Of a stretch of DNA of 7,639 nucleotides, positions 6,059-7,639 are shown piece after piece. A program made the position numbers and the translations under genes. The DNA lies in contig JABHOU010000003.1 in assembly GCA_018695085.1 (NCBI GenBank), forward strand, positions 1 through 7,639. The letters run 5' to 3'. A model generated the notes under the pieces. The model was not told the origin of the DNA. It did not search any database and worked only from the letters and a program-made list of their open reading frames with translations. This stretch comes from Opitutia bacterium (GTDB lineage: Bacteria > Verrucomicrobiota > Verrucomicrobiia > Opitutales > Seribacteraceae). Numbering within the stretch: position 1 is the stretch's first letter; the number at the start of each line of letters is the position of its first letter.

Positions 6059-7029
6059 ATTTCATGACGCTAGATCCATCCGTTCGGTGGAGCCTCGCGG
6101 CAATATTCGGAGCCCTTCTCCTCTCCACGATAATTGTTCAAACGCTTATTCGGCTGAAGCCTTCCGGAGATTTTTCCAACCTCCGACAACGAGTGAACTC
6201 TTGGTGGGTGATGGTCACGGTATTTTCGCTGGCCATGACCCTTAGCCGAAACGTATCGATCGTCTTTTTCGGATTCATGAGCTTCTTGGCCCTTAAGGAA
6301 TTTCTATCCCTTATTCCGACAAGAAGGGCGGATCGACGGGTTTTGTTTTGGGCTTACTTGGCGATTCCACTGCAATTCTACCTCGTATATTTGGAATGGT
6401 ACGGGATGTTCATCATTTTTATCCCCGTTTACATGTTCCTGTTGTTGCCTCTCCGGATGGTCACGATTGGCCAGACAAAAGGCTATGTCCGTGCCGCAGG
6501 TACAATCCATTGGGGGCTCATGCTGACGGTTTTTTGCCTCAGTCACACGGCCTTCATGCTAGTTCTTCGAGAGTCCAAGGCACCTGATTCATTCCCAGGA
6601 CCTGGTCTTGTTCTCTTTCTGGTCGTGCTTACCCAGCTAAACGACGTCTGCCAGTTCATTTGGGGTAAATCACTCGGGCGAAGGAAAATACTTCCTAAAG
6701 TCAGTCCCGGAAAAACTTGGGCCGGCTTTCTGGGAGGAGTGTCCACCACGACAGTCATAGCGTGGCAAGCAGGCCCATTCCTCACCATGCTCAATGGATG
6801 GCAATCCTCTGTTGCCGGGTTGATAATAGGGATCGGAGGATTCGTAGGTGACGTCAACCTCTCGGCTTTGAAACGCGACCTGCAGGTTAAGGACAGCGGC
6901 AGTCTGCTTCCGGGTCACGGCGGCATACTCGATCGAGTGGACAGCCTCACCTATGCCGCGCCTCTCTTCTTTCACTATGTTTATTGGCTGTATGACTTCC
7001 AAACTTTCGGGACCAGCATAGGGCAATAA
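6055..7029 (+). CDS. ynbB: YnbB-type phosphatidate cytidylyltransferase (CdsA paralogue)
   Basis: A 324-residue multi-pass inner-membrane protein of the CdsA family, which make CDP-diacylglycerol from phosphatidate and CTP. The C-terminal signature is intact: S270-ALKRDLQVKD280, LPGHGG (285-290), D293-R294 and D296. Upstream are the conserved QLNDVCQFIWGKSLGRRK segment (N196-D197, residues 194-211), PKVSPGKT (214-221) and G265-D266. Hydrophobic stretches cover about residues 12-32, 52-88, 98-136, 150-170, 184-195 and 252-265. The pattern follows E. coli YnbB (from memory: ALKEY, WGKSxGRRK, VSPGKT and KDSGxLLPGHGG) rather than a housekeeping CdsA. I recall E. coli YnbB being linked to MPIase glycolipid synthesis; whether that applies here is unknown. 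The ATG at 6055 overlaps the ynbA stop and has an excellent ribosome binding site. The next gene begins directly after its TAA. Confidence 0.92.
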   Translation: MNFMTLDPSVRWSLAAIFGALLLSTIIVQTLIRLKPSGDFSNLRQRVNSWWVMVTVFSLAMTLSRNVSIVFFGFMSFLALKEFLSLIPTRRADRRVLFWAYLAIPLQFYLVYLEWYGMFIIFIPVYMFLLLPLRMVTIGQTKGYVRAAGTIHWGLMLTVFCLSHTAFMLVLRESKAPDSFPGPGLVLFLVVLTQLNDVCQFIWGKSLGRRKILPKVSPGKTWAGFLGGVSTTTVIAWQAGPFLTMLNGWQSSVAGLIIGIGGFVGDVNLSALKRDLQVKDSGSLLPGHGGILDRVDSLTYAAPLFFHYVYWLYDFQTFGTSIGQ

Positions 7030-7639
7030 ATGAACAAGCTCTGCCGCTTGCTTTTCTTCGCCCTCTTCGTGCGACCCATCATGCTGATCGTCCTCGGACT
7101 GAATGTCCGTCGCCGAGAAGGATTGCCCGCCAAAGGTCCCGCCGTGCTAGTGGCCAACCACAACAGCCATCTCGACGCCGTGACCCTTATGAGCCTTTTC
7201 CCCCTCCGCATGCTTCCCAAACTGCGACCGGTAGCTGCTCAGGACTATTTTTTCCGCAACCCCTTGCTCAAGTGGTTTGCCCTGCGCATCATGGGCATTC
7301 TCCCCTTGGACCGGGAAGTGAAATCAAAGCGAAAACACCCTCTGGCGGGAATCAACGAAGCCCTTGACCGGGGCGAAATCGTGATCGTGTTTCCCGAGGG
7401 CTCACGCGGCGCTCCCGAGCAGTTGGGCGACTTCAAGGTAGGCATCGCCCATATCGCCAAGAAAAGCCCGAAAGCCCCCGTGATCCCTATCTACATGCAC
7501 GGTCTGGGCAAGGTCCTTCCGAAAGGAGAAGCTCTATTGGTGCCCTTTTTCCTTGATGTTTTCATTGGTGAACCCATCCCTTGGGAAGGCAACAAAACCG
7601 AATTCATGGAGCACATGACCAACCAAATGACAGCCCTCG
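7030..7639 (+). CDS. PlsC-type lysophospholipid acyltransferase, 3' end outside the window
   Basis: The frame is open from ATG 7030 to the right edge, 203 residues visible. Members transfer an acyl chain from acyl-ACP or acyl-CoA to 1-acylglycerol-3-phosphate or another lysolipid at the inner-membrane face. The acyltransferase motifs appear in order: NHNSHLD (residues 43-49) with the H44-x4-D49 catalytic pair; the basic/aromatic block FRNPLLKW (75-82); FPEGSRG (121-127), which binds the glycerol phosphate; and VIPIY (151-155). GEPIP (180-184) is typical of the C-terminal part, so little is missing. A short hydrophobic N-terminus (LCRLLFFALFVRPIMLIVLG) serves as membrane anchor. It starts immediately after the ynbB stop, with only AGGG at 7020-7023 as ribosome binding site, so coupling to ynbB is likely. 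By linkage it could make the phosphatidate used by YnbB. The housekeeping plsC is an alternative, but the setting argues for a dedicated paralogue. Confidence 0.92.
   Translation, partial: MNKLCRLLFFALFVRPIMLIVLGLNVRRREGLPAKGPAVLVANHNSHLDAVTLMSLFPLRMLPKLRPVAAQDYFFRNPLLKWFALRIMGILPLDREVKSKRKHPLAGINEALDRGEIVIVFPEGSRGAPEQLGDFKVGIAHIAKKSPKAPVIPIYMHGLGKVLPKGEALLVPFFLDVFIGEPIPWEGNKTEFMEHMTNQMTAL

Overview
This looks like a chromosomal segment of a Gram-negative bacterium of intermediate G+C. The signs are lipoproteins, a periplasmic YdbL-type protein and an AsmA-like, inner-membrane-anchored YdbH-type protein, all of which presuppose an outer membrane. The sequence alone does not fix the phylum. 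The proteins are recognisable but diverged from their enterobacterial homologues; a PVC-group (Verrucomicrobiota-like) or diverged proteobacterial host is a guess. I see no mobile element, tRNA, rRNA or CRISPR array.

Layout: two gene sets diverge from a short control region at about 3621-3728. Leftward (- strand) runs ydbH, ynbE, ydbL, then an unnamed coiled-coil lipoprotein gene that runs off the left edge. Spacing is tight: 66 nt, 4 nt, then a 4-nt GTGA overlap. Rightward (+ strand) come a Gfo/Idh/MocA-family oxidoreductase and a four-helix membrane protein of unknown function. After a 94-nt AT-rich gap with promoter-like elements follow ynbA (CDP-alcohol phosphatidyltransferase-like), ynbB (CdsA-like cytidylyltransferase) and a PlsC-type acyltransferase cut by the right edge. 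ynbA/ynbB overlap by ATGA, and ynbB/acyltransferase abut with no gap.

How the genes may fit together (inference): in E. coli, YdbH with YnbE forms a bridge thought to move phospholipid between the inner and outer membranes, and YdbL modulates it. YnbA and YnbB are paralogues of phospholipid-synthesis enzymes whose product is not settled. Finding both sets back to back, with an acyltransferase and an oxidoreductase, suggests a dedicated make-and-export module for an unusual glycerophospholipid: acylation (PlsC-like), CDP activation (YnbB), head-group transfer (YnbA), then delivery across the envelope (YdbH/YnbE/YdbL plus the extra lipoprotein). The most notable sequence details are a 306-bp in-frame tandem duplication inside ydbH, the Asn-substituted CDP-alcohol phosphotransferase motif of YnbA, and a terminator-like hairpin between ydbH and ynbE.
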